Source: Luteimonas wenzhouensis (GTDB lineage Bacteria > Pseudomonadota > Gammaproteobacteria > Xanthomonadales > Xanthomonadaceae). Taken from it: a stretch of DNA of 54,821 bases. Made by a program: the position numbers and the translations under genes. The stretch lies in assembly GCF_007859305.1 (NCBI RefSeq), contig NZ_VOHE01000011.1, positions 1 to 54,821 of the forward strand, read 5' to 3'. Every line of letters starts with the position of its first letter. Positions within the stretch are counted from its first letter, which is position 1. Of the stretch, positions 19,281 through 27,219 are shown piece after piece. The notes beneath the pieces are model-generated. The model was not told the DNA's origin. It did not search any database and worked only from the letters and a program-made list of their open reading frames with translations.

Positions 19281-19481
19281 ATGACCGCCACCCAGACCCA
19301 GCCCCTGCCAGCCAACGCCGAGCGCGAGTACCAGGTGCGCCGCGCGGACCTGCCGCTGAGCTGCCCGCTGCCGTCGATGGCGCTGTGGAACTCGCATCCG
19401 CGGGTGTACCTGCCGATCGAGTCCGAGGGCGGCCAGGCCGACTGCCCGTACTGCGGGGCGCACTTCGTCCTGGTCGACTGA
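19281..19481 (+). CDS. CHCC-type zinc-finger protein (NDUFS6-like)
   Basis: This 66-residue protein has a C-terminal zinc-ribbon-like site formed by Cys28, His39, Cys55 and Cys58 (CPYC), flanked by RVYLPIESEGG, as in bacterial zinc-finger-domain proteins related to the complex I subunit NDUFS6. Such genes usually sit next to ilvE or LPS glycosyltransferases in proteobacteria, and here the glycosyltransferase follows after 19 bp. Function is unknown. A TAGAAT -10 candidate lies at 19247-19252. An in-frame ATG at 19251 overlaps that box, so 19281 is preferred. Confidence 0.85.
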   Translation: MTATQTQPLPANAEREYQVRRADLPLSCPLPSMALWNSHPRVYLPIESEGGQADCPYCGAHFVLVD

Positions 19482-19500
19482 GCCGGCCGCGGCAGCGCCC

Positions 19501-20637
19501 GTGCCGCCTCCGCTGACCGTCGTCCAGCTGCTGCCGGCCTTGGAGTCCGGCGGGGTCGAACGCTCCACCCTCGAGATCGCCGAAGCCCTGGTGCAGGCCG
19601 GCCACCGCGCGATCGTGGTGTCGGCCGGTGGCCGGCTCGTGCCGCGACTGCGCCACGTTGGCGCCGAACACGTCGAACTCGACATCGGCCGCAAGTCACC
19701 GCTGGTCCTGCGCCACGTGCCGGCGCTGCGGCGCCTCCTCCGGCGCGAGCGCGCCGACATCGTGCACGCGCGCTCGCGGCTGCCGGCGTGGGTCGGGTGG
19801 CGGGCGCTGCGCGGCATGCCCGCAGGCGCGCGCCCGCGCTTCGTCACCACCGTCCACGGGCTCAACTCGCCCTCGCGCTACAGCGCGATCATGGTCCGCG
19901 GCGAGCGCGTGATCTGCGTGTCGCGCACCGTGCGCGACTACGTGCTCCACCACTATCCAGACACCGACGCCGGACGCATCCGGGTGGTCCCGCGCGGCGT
20001 GGACCCGGCCCGGTTCCCGCGCGCGCCGCATCCCGACCCGCAAGCGCGCGCGCGGCTGGCCGCGCTGCATCCGGCGCTCGGCGGCACCGGTCCGCTGCTG
20101 CTGCTGCCCGGGCGCGGCACCCGGCTCAAGGGCCATGCCGATGCGATCGCCCTGCTGGCGGCGCTGCGGGCCGACGGGCCCGACGCGCGGCTGTGGATGC
20201 CGGGCGTACTGCAGGCCGGGCGCGAGGGCTACGCCGACGAGCTGCGCGCCCTGGCGCGCGCGGCCGGGGTCGAGGCGGTGCTGGAACTGGGCCCGGCGAC
20301 CGACGCCATCGCCGCTGCCTACGCCGGCTGCGACCTGGTGCTGCAGCTCTCGCGCAAACCCGAGGCGTTCGGCCGTACCGTGATCGAGGCGCTGTCGGTG
20401 GGGCGCGCCGTGGCCGGATGGGACCACGGCGGCGTCGGCGAACTTCTGCGTGAACTGCAGCCTGCGGGCGCGGTGCCGCCGTTCGACATGGCGCAGCTGG
20501 TGCAGGCCGCGCGGGCATTGCTCGCGCAGCCCCCGGCGCTTCCCGATACCATGGACTACACCCTGCGGTCGATGCAGGACGCCACCCTCCATGTCTATGA
20601 CGAACTCCGCGACGACCGCGACCACACCGCCCGCTGA
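19501..20637 (+). CDS. GT4-family glycosyltransferase (LPS/exopolysaccharide assembly)
   Basis: This 378-residue retaining glycosyltransferase has the GT-B fold. The N-terminal half carries LLPALESGGVERSTLEIAEAL, the family acceptor-loop signature. The C-terminal half carries LPGRGTRLKGH (202-212) and the sugar-nucleotide motif Ex7E (Glu288 to Glu296, in PEAFGRTVIEAL). It most likely adds a sugar to the lipopolysaccharide core, since an O-antigen ligase gene overlaps its end and lpxL and waaA follow. The start codon is GTG 19501 with no clear Shine-Dalgarno. Sugar specificity cannot be read from the sequence. Confidence 0.88.
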   Translation: MPPPLTVVQLLPALESGGVERSTLEIAEALVQAGHRAIVVSAGGRLVPRLRHVGAEHVELDIGRKSPLVLRHVPALRRLLRRERADIVHARSRLPAWVGWRALRGMPAGARPRFVTTVHGLNSPSRYSAIMVRGERVICVSRTVRDYVLHHYPDTDAGRIRVVPRGVDPARFPRAPHPDPQARARLAALHPALGGTGPLLLLPGRGTRLKGHADAIALLAALRADGPDARLWMPGVLQAGREGYADELRALARAAGVEAVLELGPATDAIAAAYAGCDLVLQLSRKPEAFGRTVIEALSVGRAVAGWDHGGVGELLRELQPAGAVPPFDMAQLVQAARALLAQPPALPDTMDYTLRSMQDATLHVYDELRDDRDHTAR

Positions 20638-21937
20638 GGCCCGCACCGGCTGGCGCTGGGCACCGCACTGGGTGCTGGCGTTCGTGGCGCTGTGGCCGGC
20701 GCCCGGCTATGCCGAAGCGGTGATGGTGCTGGGCGCGCTGGCGGCGATCACGCACCTGGTCGTCGGCCGCTTCCGCGGCGGCATGCGGTTGCTCAGCATG
20801 CAGGCCTGGGCCCTGACCACCGTGCTGTTCTGCGCCTACTGGCTGCCGCAGCTGGTGTCGGCGGTGGACGCGGTCGACCAGGGCCGTGCGCTGCGCGAAT
20901 CGCTGGTCGACCTGCGCTACCTGCCGTTCCTGTGGCTGGCCGCCTCGGCGGTGGCCAACCCGGCCGGGCGCCGCATCACCTTCGCCGGCCTGGCGGTCAT
21001 CGTGGCGATCTGGACGGTCGACGCGCTGGTGCAGGTGGTCTCGGGCACCAGTCCGCTGTTCTGGGGCATCGATGCGATCAAGCAGGCGATCAGCGGCCGG
21101 CCGATGTGCAGCGCCGAGCAGCACGCCATGGCCGACCGCCTGGGCGGCGTGCTGGGGCCGTGCAACCTGAAGCTGGGCGTGGTCCTGGCCAGCCTGTCTC
21201 CATTCCTGCTCTACCTCGCCGGCCGCCGGCTGGGTGCCGGCGGCTGGATCGTGGCGGCCCTGCCGGTCGGGGTGGTGGTGCTGTTCGCGGGATCGCGCGC
21301 GTCGTGGATCACCTTCGCCCTCGTGCTGCTGTTCAGCGGCTGGAGCCTGCTGGGCTGGAAGAAGCTGCTGGGAGTGTTCGCCGCCGGCGCGGTGTCGCTG
21401 CTGGTGCTCTCGTATGCCTCGCCGCAGGTGCAGCAGCGGGTGGCGCGCACCGCCCAGGCCTGGACCGCGGAAGGCGACGGCGGTGTGGACGCCGCCCTGT
21501 CGGGGCGCAAGCGGATCTGGGGCGCGGCGCTGTGCATGGCGCGCGAGCACCCGGTCAACGGGGTGGGCGCGCGCGGCTTCCGCGCCGCGTTCCCGGCCTG
21601 CGATCCCGAACCCGGCGAACCCGCGGCCTGGGGCGAGGGGCCGGCCTTCCACGCCCACCAGATCGTGCTCGAGATCCTCAGCGAGACCGGCGGCATCGGC
21701 CTGCTGCTGTGGCTGGCCGGCGCGGCCTTGGCCTGGCGCGCCTGGCGCTACGCCGACGCCCAGGCGCGCGCCCGCGCCCGCCCGGCGATGCTGGCGCTGG
21801 CGGTCACGGTGTTTCCGTTCAATACCCACCTGGCGTTCTATTCGACCTTCTGGGGCGGGGTGACGCTGCTGCTTGCCGCGCTTTACGCGGGCAGCCTGCT
21901 GGCGGGGCGGCAGCCGGCGGCTGCGCCGGCGCGGTAG
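20591..21937 (+). CDS. O-antigen ligase family membrane protein (WaaL-like)
   Basis: This polytopic inner-membrane protein of about 448 residues has some ten hydrophobic helices and a long periplasmic loop. The loop holds the Wzy_C/O-antigen ligase region GSRASWITFALVLLF, then SGRKRIWGAALCMAREHPVNGVGARGF and AFHAHQIVLEILSETGGIGL, including the conserved Arg and the H(A)HQ-type His. It probably joins undecaprenyl-linked glycan to lipid A core; a Wzy-like polymerase is the alternative. ATG 20591 or 20597 overlaps the upstream glycosyltransferase by about 47 bp, implying coupling. Confidence 0.87.
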   Translation: MSMTNSATTATTPPAEARTGWRWAPHWVLAFVALWPAPGYAEAVMVLGALAAITHLVVGRFRGGMRLLSMQAWALTTVLFCAYWLPQLVSAVDAVDQGRALRESLVDLRYLPFLWLAASAVANPAGRRITFAGLAVIVAIWTVDALVQVVSGTSPLFWGIDAIKQAISGRPMCSAEQHAMADRLGGVLGPCNLKLGVVLASLSPFLLYLAGRRLGAGGWIVAALPVGVVVLFAGSRASWITFALVLLFSGWSLLGWKKLLGVFAAGAVSLLVLSYASPQVQQRVARTAQAWTAEGDGGVDAALSGRKRIWGAALCMAREHPVNGVGARGFRAAFPACDPEPGEPAAWGEGPAFHAHQIVLEILSETGGIGLLLWLAGAALAWRAWRYADAQARARARPAMLALAVTVFPFNTHLAFYSTFWGGVTLLLAALYAGSLLAGRQPAAAPAR

Positions 21938-21981
21938 AAGAGACGCGCGGCCAGGGTCGCCTCGGCGCCGCGGTGAAGGCG

Positions 21982-22003
21982 GTCGCGGCTGAAGCCGCTC
22001 CTA
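21982..22003. repeat. Xanthomonadaceae REP-type repeat unit
   Basis: GTCGCGGCTGAAGCCGCTCC followed by TA, with the internal perfect inverted repeat GCGGCT-GA-AGCCGC, matches the short interspersed palindrome common in Lysobacter/Xanthomonas genomes. It lies in the convergent gap between the O-antigen ligase and lpxL, and its last three bases (22001-22003) are the lpxL TAG stop codon on the minus strand. Confidence 0.75.
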
Positions 22004-22927
22004 TGCGGCGGGGACGTCGTAGGGCGAGGTGCCGTCAGGCTGGCGCTTGAAGCGCCGGTGGATCCACAGGTACTGCTCGGGCGCGGCGCGGACCATGGCC
22101 TCGATGCCGGCGATCACGCGCGCGGTGTCGGCGGCGGGGTCCTTCGACGGGAAGTCGTCCAGCGCCGGCCGCAGGGTGAGCGTGTAGCCGCCGTCGGGCC
22201 GGCGCCGGTGCTGGTACAGGACCACGGCCGCGCCCGAGAGCCGCACCAGCGAATGGGTCGAGGTCAGGCTGTGCGCGGGCTGGCCGAAGAACGGCACGTA
22301 CACCGCGTCGCCGCGGCTCGGGTCCTGGTCGGGGGCGTACCACAGCAGCCCGCCCCGCTTGAGGTGCCGCACCGCCCCGCGTACGTCCTGCTTGGGGAAC
22401 ATGGCCGCGGCATAGCGGGCGCGGCCGCGCCGCACCGCCCATTCCATCGCCGGCGAGGCATGTGGACGGTACATGCCGGCCAGCGGCAGGTAGTCGCACA
22501 TCAGCCGGCCGCAGACTTCCAGGGTGGTGAAGTGGCCGGAGACCACGATCACCCCGCGCCCGTTGGCGCGCGCGGCCTCGATATGTTCCAGGCCCTGGAC
22601 CTCCAGCCCGCGGCGCAGCGGTTCGATCGGTCCCCACCAGGCACGCGCGAATTCGAACAGGCCGATGCCCAGCGCGGCGAAGTGGTCGCGCAGCAGCGCC
22701 TCGCGCGCCGCCGCGTCGAGCTCCGGGAAGCACAGCGCGAGGTTGCGCGCGGCGACCTCGCGCCGCTCGCGCAGGGCCACGCGCAGCAGCGTGCCGACGC
22801 CGCGGCCGATCGCGCGCTGCCAGGTCCAGGGCAGGTGCGCGGCCAGCGCCATCAGGCCGATGCCCAGCCACGCGGGCCAGTGGCGCGGTGACAGGGGCGG
22901 CGGCGGAAGCTTGGGGTCGGCGGACAT
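22001..22927 (-). CDS. Lipid A biosynthesis lauroyl/secondary acyltransferase (LpxL/HtrB family)
   Basis: This inner-membrane-associated acyltransferase transfers a secondary acyl chain from acyl-ACP to Kdo-lipid A. It has 308 residues with an N-terminal membrane helix (about 18-36), the catalytic HX4E motif His132-Glu137 in SGHFTTLEV, MYRPHASPAMEW, and DQDPSRGDAVYVPFFGQPA, all diagnostic of LpxL/LpxM/LpxP. It is divergent from waaA, which makes its Kdo2 acceptor. TACAAT lies exactly six bases before the ATG and no Shine-Dalgarno is visible, so a leaderless transcript is likely. Chain-length specificity cannot be told. Confidence 0.92.
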   Translation of the reverse strand: MSADPKLPPPPLSPRHWPAWLGIGLMALAAHLPWTWQRAIGRGVGTLLRVALRERREVAARNLALCFPELDAAAREALLRDHFAALGIGLFEFARAWWGPIEPLRRGLEVQGLEHIEAARANGRGVIVVSGHFTTLEVCGRLMCDYLPLAGMYRPHASPAMEWAVRRGRARYAAAMFPKQDVRGAVRHLKRGGLLWYAPDQDPSRGDAVYVPFFGQPAHSLTSTHSLVRLSGAAVVLYQHRRRPDGGYTLTLRPALDDFPSKDPAADTARVIAGIEAMVRAAPEQYLWIHRRFKRQPDGTSPYDVPAA

Positions 22928-22939
22928 GCGCCGATTGTA
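22928..22939 (-). promoter_or_regulatory. lpxL -10 box, predicted leaderless start
   Basis: On the minus strand TACAAT (22939-22934) is followed by six bases and the lpxL ATG at 22927. The 72-bp divergent gap with waaA holds two such boxes facing away from each other. Confidence 0.5.
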
Positions 22940-22987
22940 GTCGCCGCGTGCCGGCCGGCCGGTGCGCGGCCGGCGCGGCGTTGCCGG

Positions 22988-22999
22988 TATCCTGTCGCC
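22988..22999 (+). promoter_or_regulatory. waaA -10 box, predicted leaderless start
   Basis: TATCCT (22988-22993) is followed by GTCGCC and the waaA ATG at 23000. The same GTCGCC-ATG context precedes the kinase gene at 53143. No Shine-Dalgarno is present. Confidence 0.5.
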
Positions 23000-24310
23000 A
23001 TGTCGAGCGCCGATCCGACCGAACGCCTGCTGCGTGGCCTGTATTCGACGGCGCTGTACCTGCTGGTGCCGGTGACGGTCTACCACCTGATCTGGCGTGG
23101 CTTCCGCCAGGAGGCCTACTTCGAGCGCTGGGGCGAACGCTACGCCCGCTACGGCGCGCCGGCCGCGCGCACGCCGATCTGGGTGCACGCCGTGTCGGTG
23201 GGCGAGGTCAACGCGGTGGCGCCGCTGGTCGATGCGCTGCTCGCCGCCTACCCGGGCCAGCGGCTGCTGGTCACCACCATCACCCCGACCGGGTCGGCGC
23301 GGGTGCGCGCACTGTGGGGCGATCGGGTCAGCCACGTCTACCTGCCCTACGACCTGTCGGGCGCAGTGCGCCGCTTCCTGGCGCATTTCAACCCCCAGGT
23401 GGCGCTGGTGGTCGAGACCGAGCTCTGGCCGAACCTGCTGCTGTGCTGCCGCGACGCGGGCATCCCCGCCTACCTGGTCAACGCGCGGCTGTCGGAGAAG
23501 TCGCTGCGCGGCTACCGCGTGCTGCGGCCGCTGCTGGCCCGGGTGCTGGCCACGCTGCGCCGGGTGGCGGCGCAGTCGGAGGAGGACGCGCAGCGGTTCC
23601 GGGCGCTGGGCGCGCCGGAGCCGGCGGTGGTGGTGACCGGCAACCTCAAGTACGACATCGCGATCGACCGGGAGGCGGTGGGGCGCATGGCCACCGCGTT
23701 CGGCGCCCGCGCCGGCCGCCGGCCGGCCTGGATCGCGGCCAGCACCCACTCCGAGGAGGAGGCGGCGGTGCTCGCCATCCACCGCCGGCTGCGCGCGCGC
23801 TGGCCCGACCTGCTGCTGCTGTGGGCGCCGCGCCATCCCGAGCGCTTCGTCGGCGTGGCGCAGCAGGCGCTCGACGCCGGCTGGCGGGTAGCCACGCGCC
23901 GGCTCACCCGCCTGCCCGACGCGGATGACGCGGTGTTCGTGATCGACACCCTGGGCGAGCTGCAGCAGTTCTACGCCTGCGCCGACGTGGCCTTCGTCGG
24001 CGGCAGCCTGCAGGAGGTCGGCGGCCACAACCTGCTGGAACCGGCCGCGGTGGGGGTGCCGGTGGTGACCGGCCCGCACCTGCACAACTTCACCGACATC
24101 GCCAACCGCATGCAGGCGGCCGGCGCGCTGGAGGTGGGCGCCGACGCCGACGCGGTGGGCGCGGCGATCGAGGCACTGCTGGAAGACGACGGCCGGCGCG
24201 CGGCGATGCGCGACGCCGGCCTGGCCCTGGTGCGCGACGGCCGCGGCGCGGTCCAGCGCACCCTGGCGCTGGTGGCCGCGGACCTGCCGCGGCGTGGCCA
24301 GGGAGCCTGA
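23000..24310 (+). CDS. waaA: 3-deoxy-D-manno-octulosonic acid (Kdo) transferase WaaA
   Basis: This GT30 enzyme adds Kdo from CMP-Kdo to lipid IVA at the inner membrane. It has 436 residues with an N-terminal membrane anchor (about 14-32), the catalytic Glu69 in HAVSVGEVNA, TTITPTGSARV, YLPYDL, ETELWPNLL, VNARLSEKS, IAASTHSEEE, WAPRHPERF, and FVGGSLQEVGGHNLLEPAAVGVPV near the C-terminus, the WaaA signatures in order. Its start region is divergent from lpxL, so the Kdo and acyl steps share one regulatory gap. The stop is only 8 bp from the convergent tolC stop. Confidence 0.96.
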   Translation: MSSADPTERLLRGLYSTALYLLVPVTVYHLIWRGFRQEAYFERWGERYARYGAPAARTPIWVHAVSVGEVNAVAPLVDALLAAYPGQRLLVTTITPTGSARVRALWGDRVSHVYLPYDLSGAVRRFLAHFNPQVALVVETELWPNLLLCCRDAGIPAYLVNARLSEKSLRGYRVLRPLLARVLATLRRVAAQSEEDAQRFRALGAPEPAVVVTGNLKYDIAIDREAVGRMATAFGARAGRRPAWIAASTHSEEEAAVLAIHRRLRARWPDLLLLWAPRHPERFVGVAQQALDAGWRVATRRLTRLPDADDAVFVIDTLGELQQFYACADVAFVGGSLQEVGGHNLLEPAAVGVPVVTGPHLHNFTDIANRMQAAGALEVGADADAVGAAIEALLEDDGRRAAMRDAGLALVRDGRGAVQRTLALVAADLPRRGQGA

Positions 24311-24318
24311 GCGGCGCG

Positions 24319-25653
24319 TTACTGCCGGACGTCGGCCGGCGCGGTCACGTCCTGGGTGAGCAGGCGGTTGAGGTCCTGCACCGTGCCCGCGTCGAGCGTG
24401 CCCGCGGCCTGCTCGAGCAGCAGCCGGTTACGCAGGTAGTTGTAGCGGGCCTCGGCGTACTCCTGGCGCGCGCTGAACAGGTTCTGCTGGTTGATCAGCA
24501 CGTCGATCACGGTGCGGGTGCCCACTTCCAGGCCCACCTGCGAGGCATCGTACGCGCTCTGCGCCGAGACCAGCGCCAGGCGCCGGGCCTCGACCTCGCT
24601 GATGCCCGCCACCAGTGCCTGGTAGGCGTAGCGGGTGTTGCGCTCGACCGCGCGCCGCCCCTGTTCCAGGCGGTCCAGGGCGATGTCGCGGCCGGCGATG
24701 GCCTGGCGCACGCGCGACTGGGTCGCGCCGCCGGCGAAGATCGGCACGTTCAGGGTCAGGCCGATGCCGTGGCCCTCGCTGGACACCGCCACCTCGCCCG
24801 GCTGCGGCGAGTACCAGCGCGCGCCGTTGCTGTAGGTCACGCCCAGCCCCAGGGTCGGCAGGTGCGCGGCGCGCGCGCCCTGCACGCCGTGCTCGGCGCC
24901 CCGCACCGCGTACTGCGAGGCCACCAGGCTGGGATTGGACTCGAGCGCGCGCTGCACCCACGCATCGGCGTCGCCGCCCGGCGGCAACTCGGGCTTGAAG
25001 TCCTCCGGCAGCGCGCGCAGCGCGTAGATCGGGGTGCCGGTGATCTCGGCCAGCGCCTGGTAGGCGTCCTGCAGCGCGTTGCGGGCGAGGATGGTGCGGG
25101 CACGGGCGGCGTCGTACTGAGCGCGCGCCTCGTGCACGTCGGTGATCGGCGCCAGGCCCACTTCCAGCCGCTTGTCGGCGTAGTCGAACTGCTTCTGGAA
25201 CGCCGCCTCGGCCGCTTCGGCGGCATTGAGGGTCTCCAGCGCGACCAGCACGTCGAAGTAGGCGTTGGCGGTGCGCGAGATCAGCTCGTCCGATGCCGCT
25301 TCCAGGTCGTAGTCCGCGGCGCGGCTGTAGTCGCGCTCGGCCCGCAGGTTGGAGATCGCGCTCAGGTCGATCAGCGACTGGTTGAGCTGTGCGTTGTAGC
25401 TGCGCCTGCGGGTGGAGCCGGTAACGCCCGCGGAATGGTCGCGGTCGAGGCTGGCCGAGCCCGAGATCTGCGGCAGCAGCTGCGCGCGCGCCTGCACCGC
25501 GCGTTCGCGGGTGCTCAGGCGCTCAGACTCGGCGATCGAGATCTGGGGATCGTTGGCCCGCGCCAGCTCGTAGGTCTGCATCAGGTCTTCGGCGAACGCC
25601 GGCGCGCTGGCCAGGGCGAGGGCGAGGGAAAGAACCAGGGGGCGGCGGAGCAT
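24319..25653 (-). CDS. tolC: TolC-family outer membrane efflux protein
   Basis: This outer-membrane channel for tripartite pumps and type I secretion has 444 residues with a cleavable signal (1-21, cut after AFA). Two OEP repeats include LRAERDYSRAADYDLEAASDELISRTANAYFDVL and, in the second half, LEVGTRTVIDVLINQQNLFSARQEYAEARYNYL, the canonical TolC stretch; motif pieces are quoted by key residues only. AAGGA precedes ATG at 25653. The PCMT-like gene lies just upstream on the same strand (33 bp), an arrangement conserved in relatives. The RND adaptor and pump 2 kb away could use this channel. Confidence 0.94.
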   Translation of the reverse strand: MLRRPLVLSLALALASAPAFAEDLMQTYELARANDPQISIAESERLSTRERAVQARAQLLPQISGSASLDRDHSAGVTGSTRRRSYNAQLNQSLIDLSAISNLRAERDYSRAADYDLEAASDELISRTANAYFDVLVALETLNAAEAAEAAFQKQFDYADKRLEVGLAPITDVHEARAQYDAARARTILARNALQDAYQALAEITGTPIYALRALPEDFKPELPPGGDADAWVQRALESNPSLVASQYAVRGAEHGVQGARAAHLPTLGLGVTYSNGARWYSPQPGEVAVSSEGHGIGLTLNVPIFAGGATQSRVRQAIAGRDIALDRLEQGRRAVERNTRYAYQALVAGISEVEARRLALVSAQSAYDASQVGLEVGTRTVIDVLINQQNLFSARQEYAEARYNYLRNRLLLEQAAGTLDAGTVQDLNRLLTQDVTAPADVRQ

Positions 25654-25685
25654 CGGGAATCCTTGGCGTATGGGGGCTTGACGGA

Positions 25686-26339
25686 TCAGAACCGGAACTC
25701 GGGCGGCGGCGCGGCGCCGAACAGGTACGGCAGTTCGGTTTCGAACAACGACTCGATGCGGTGGTCGTCGACGTCGCTGTGCAGCAGCACCGCTTCCATC
25801 GCGGGCACGCGGCCGCGGACCACGAACATCCGGCCACCGGGACGCAGCCAGCCGCTGAAACGTGACGGGATGGCGTCGACCGCGCCGGTGACGCAGATCG
25901 CGTCGAAGCTGCGGCCGGGGTCCCAGGCGAACACGTCGCCCACCACCACGTCGACGTTCGCCAGGCCCTGCGCCTGCAGGCGGCCGTGCGCGGCCTCGGC
26001 CAGGTCGGCGTGGCGTTCGATGCTGACCACTTCGCGCGCGAGTTCGGCCAGGCACGCGGTCAGGTAGCCGCTGCCGGTGCCGACCTCGAGCACCGATTCG
26101 GTGCCTTCCAGCGCCAGCGCCTGCAGCGCGCGCGCCTCGACCACCGGCTTGAGCATCGTCTCGCCGTGGCCCAGCGGCAGTTCCAGGTCAGCGTAGGCCA
26201 GCGCGCGGTGGCGGTCGGCGACGAAGGCCTCGCGCGGCATGCGGCCGAGCACCTCGAGCACCCTCGGGTCGAGGACCTCCCAGGGGCGGATCTGTTGCTC
26301 GACCATCAGCTCGCGAGCCTTGGCGAAATCGAACGTCAT
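25686..26339 (-). CDS. PCMT-like SAM-dependent methyltransferase upstream of tolC
   Basis: This 217-residue protein aligns with protein-L-isoaspartate O-methyltransferases: the start ARELMVEQQIRPWEVLD, the SAM-binding VLEVGTGSGYL (83-93), IERHADLAEAA and the C-terminal WLRPGGRMFVV. The GxxIS-type catalytic segment of true Pcm is replaced by LGHGETMLKPV (56-66), so repair activity on isoaspartate is doubtful. Such divergent Pcm-like genes are routinely found before tolC in gammaproteobacteria. A TAGAAT box at 26374-26379 (minus) could drive it and tolC. Confidence 0.82.
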   Translation of the reverse strand: MTFDFAKARELMVEQQIRPWEVLDPRVLEVLGRMPREAFVADRHRALAYADLELPLGHGETMLKPVVEARALQALALEGTESVLEVGTGSGYLTACLAELAREVVSIERHADLAEAAHGRLQAQGLANVDVVVGDVFAWDPGRSFDAICVTGAVDAIPSRFSGWLRPGGRMFVVRGRVPAMEAVLLHSDVDDHRIESLFETELPYLFGAAPPPEFRF

Positions 26340-26471
26340 CGTGCTGTCCGGTAAGAAAATGGCAGGGAAGGCGATTCTACTGGCCGGATCGGGTGATTTG
26401 TGGCCATGATCGCCACACCGGCCCTCCCGGCTGAGTGCCGGAAGTCACCGCGACCGATGGCGCGGCCCGGC

Positions 26472-27146
26472 TCACCGGCCGGCCGCGGCCGGCCGGGTGG
26501 CGTAGGCGCGCAGGAACATGTCCACGGTGGCCTGGATATGCGCCTCCACGCCGGCAGGGTCGGGACGCTCGCACAGGCCGCAGGCCATGCGCGTATGCAG
26601 GTCGCCCTTGAGCAGGGCGAAGAACTGCCGCGCGGCGCGCTGCACGTCGGGCAGGTCCAGTTCTCCGCGTGCGGCCCGGGCCGCCAGGAAGGTGGCGAAG
26701 GCGCGCTGGGTGCGTTCGGGCCCGGCCTGCCAGAACATCCGGCACAACCGCTCGCCGCTGCCGGGGCTCATCATCAGCCGGTGGGTGGCCAGCGCCTCGT
26801 CGCTGGTGATCAGGGTGAAGAACGCGCGCGCGATCCCGGCCAGCTGGGCCCGCAGCGGCGCCTCGGGGTCGGGCACGAACAGGTCGTCGGGCATCAGCGA
26901 GGCGCAGACCACGCGCACCGTTTCCCCGAACAGCGCCTCCTTGTCGCCGAAGTGGCTGTAGACGGTCAGCTTCGACACCCCGGCCTCGGCCGCGATCTGG
27001 TCCATGCTCGCGCCCTCGAAGCCGAGGCGGGTGAACATGCGCACCGCAGCGTCGAGGATCGCGGCGCGCTTGGCGAGGTCCTTGGGGCGGCCCGGCCCGG
27101 GAGCGGGGCGTTGCGGTTCGGCCGGCTTGGACGGCTTGGCGGACAT
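26472..27146 (-). CDS. TetR/AcrR-family transcriptional regulator
   Basis: This 224-residue repressor has an N-terminal basic, Pro-rich tail (1-24), a TetR helix-turn-helix (about 46-66, SMDQIAAEAGVSKLTVYSHF) and a ligand-binding C-terminal half similar to AefR-like regulators. It is transcribed divergently from the RND adaptor and pump genes, so it most likely represses them and itself through the 73-bp gap. TACTAT stands exactly six bases before the ATG, predicting a leaderless mRNA. The inducer is unknown. Confidence 0.92.
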   Translation of the reverse strand: MSAKPSKPAEPQRPAPGPGRPKDLAKRAAILDAAVRMFTRLGFEGASMDQIAAEAGVSKLTVYSHFGDKEALFGETVRVVCASLMPDDLFVPDPEAPLRAQLAGIARAFFTLITSDEALATHRLMMSPGSGERLCRMFWQAGPERTQRAFATFLAARAARGELDLPDVQRAARQFFALLKGDLHTRMACGLCERPDPAGVEAHIQATVDMFLRAYATRPAAAGR

Positions 27147-27158
27147 GGGGTAATAGTA
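27147..27158 (-). promoter_or_regulatory. tetR -10 box, predicted leaderless start
   Basis: On the minus strand TACTAT (27158-27153), six bases, then the tetR ATG at 27146. No Shine-Dalgarno is present. The box is one arm of the inverted repeat at 27153-27185. Confidence 0.5.
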
Positions 27159-27185
27159 GACTAGGCGGTTCGCTATTTATACTAT
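27153..27185. promoter_or_regulatory. Divergent tetR/RND promoter region with inverted repeat
   Basis: ATAGTA (27153-27158) and TACTAT (27180-27185) form a 6-bp inverted repeat centred at 27169, with a weaker inner TAG...CTA pair. The left arm is also the tetR -10 box on the minus strand (TACTAT six bases before its ATG). The right arm overlaps the plus-strand -10 candidate TATACT (27178-27183) for the adaptor gene. A TetR dimer bound here would block both promoters. No good -35 box is seen on either strand. Confidence 0.5.
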
Positions 27186-27219
27186 ACGCGCCGGTACACT
27201 AATTGGTTGGGCGCACGCC

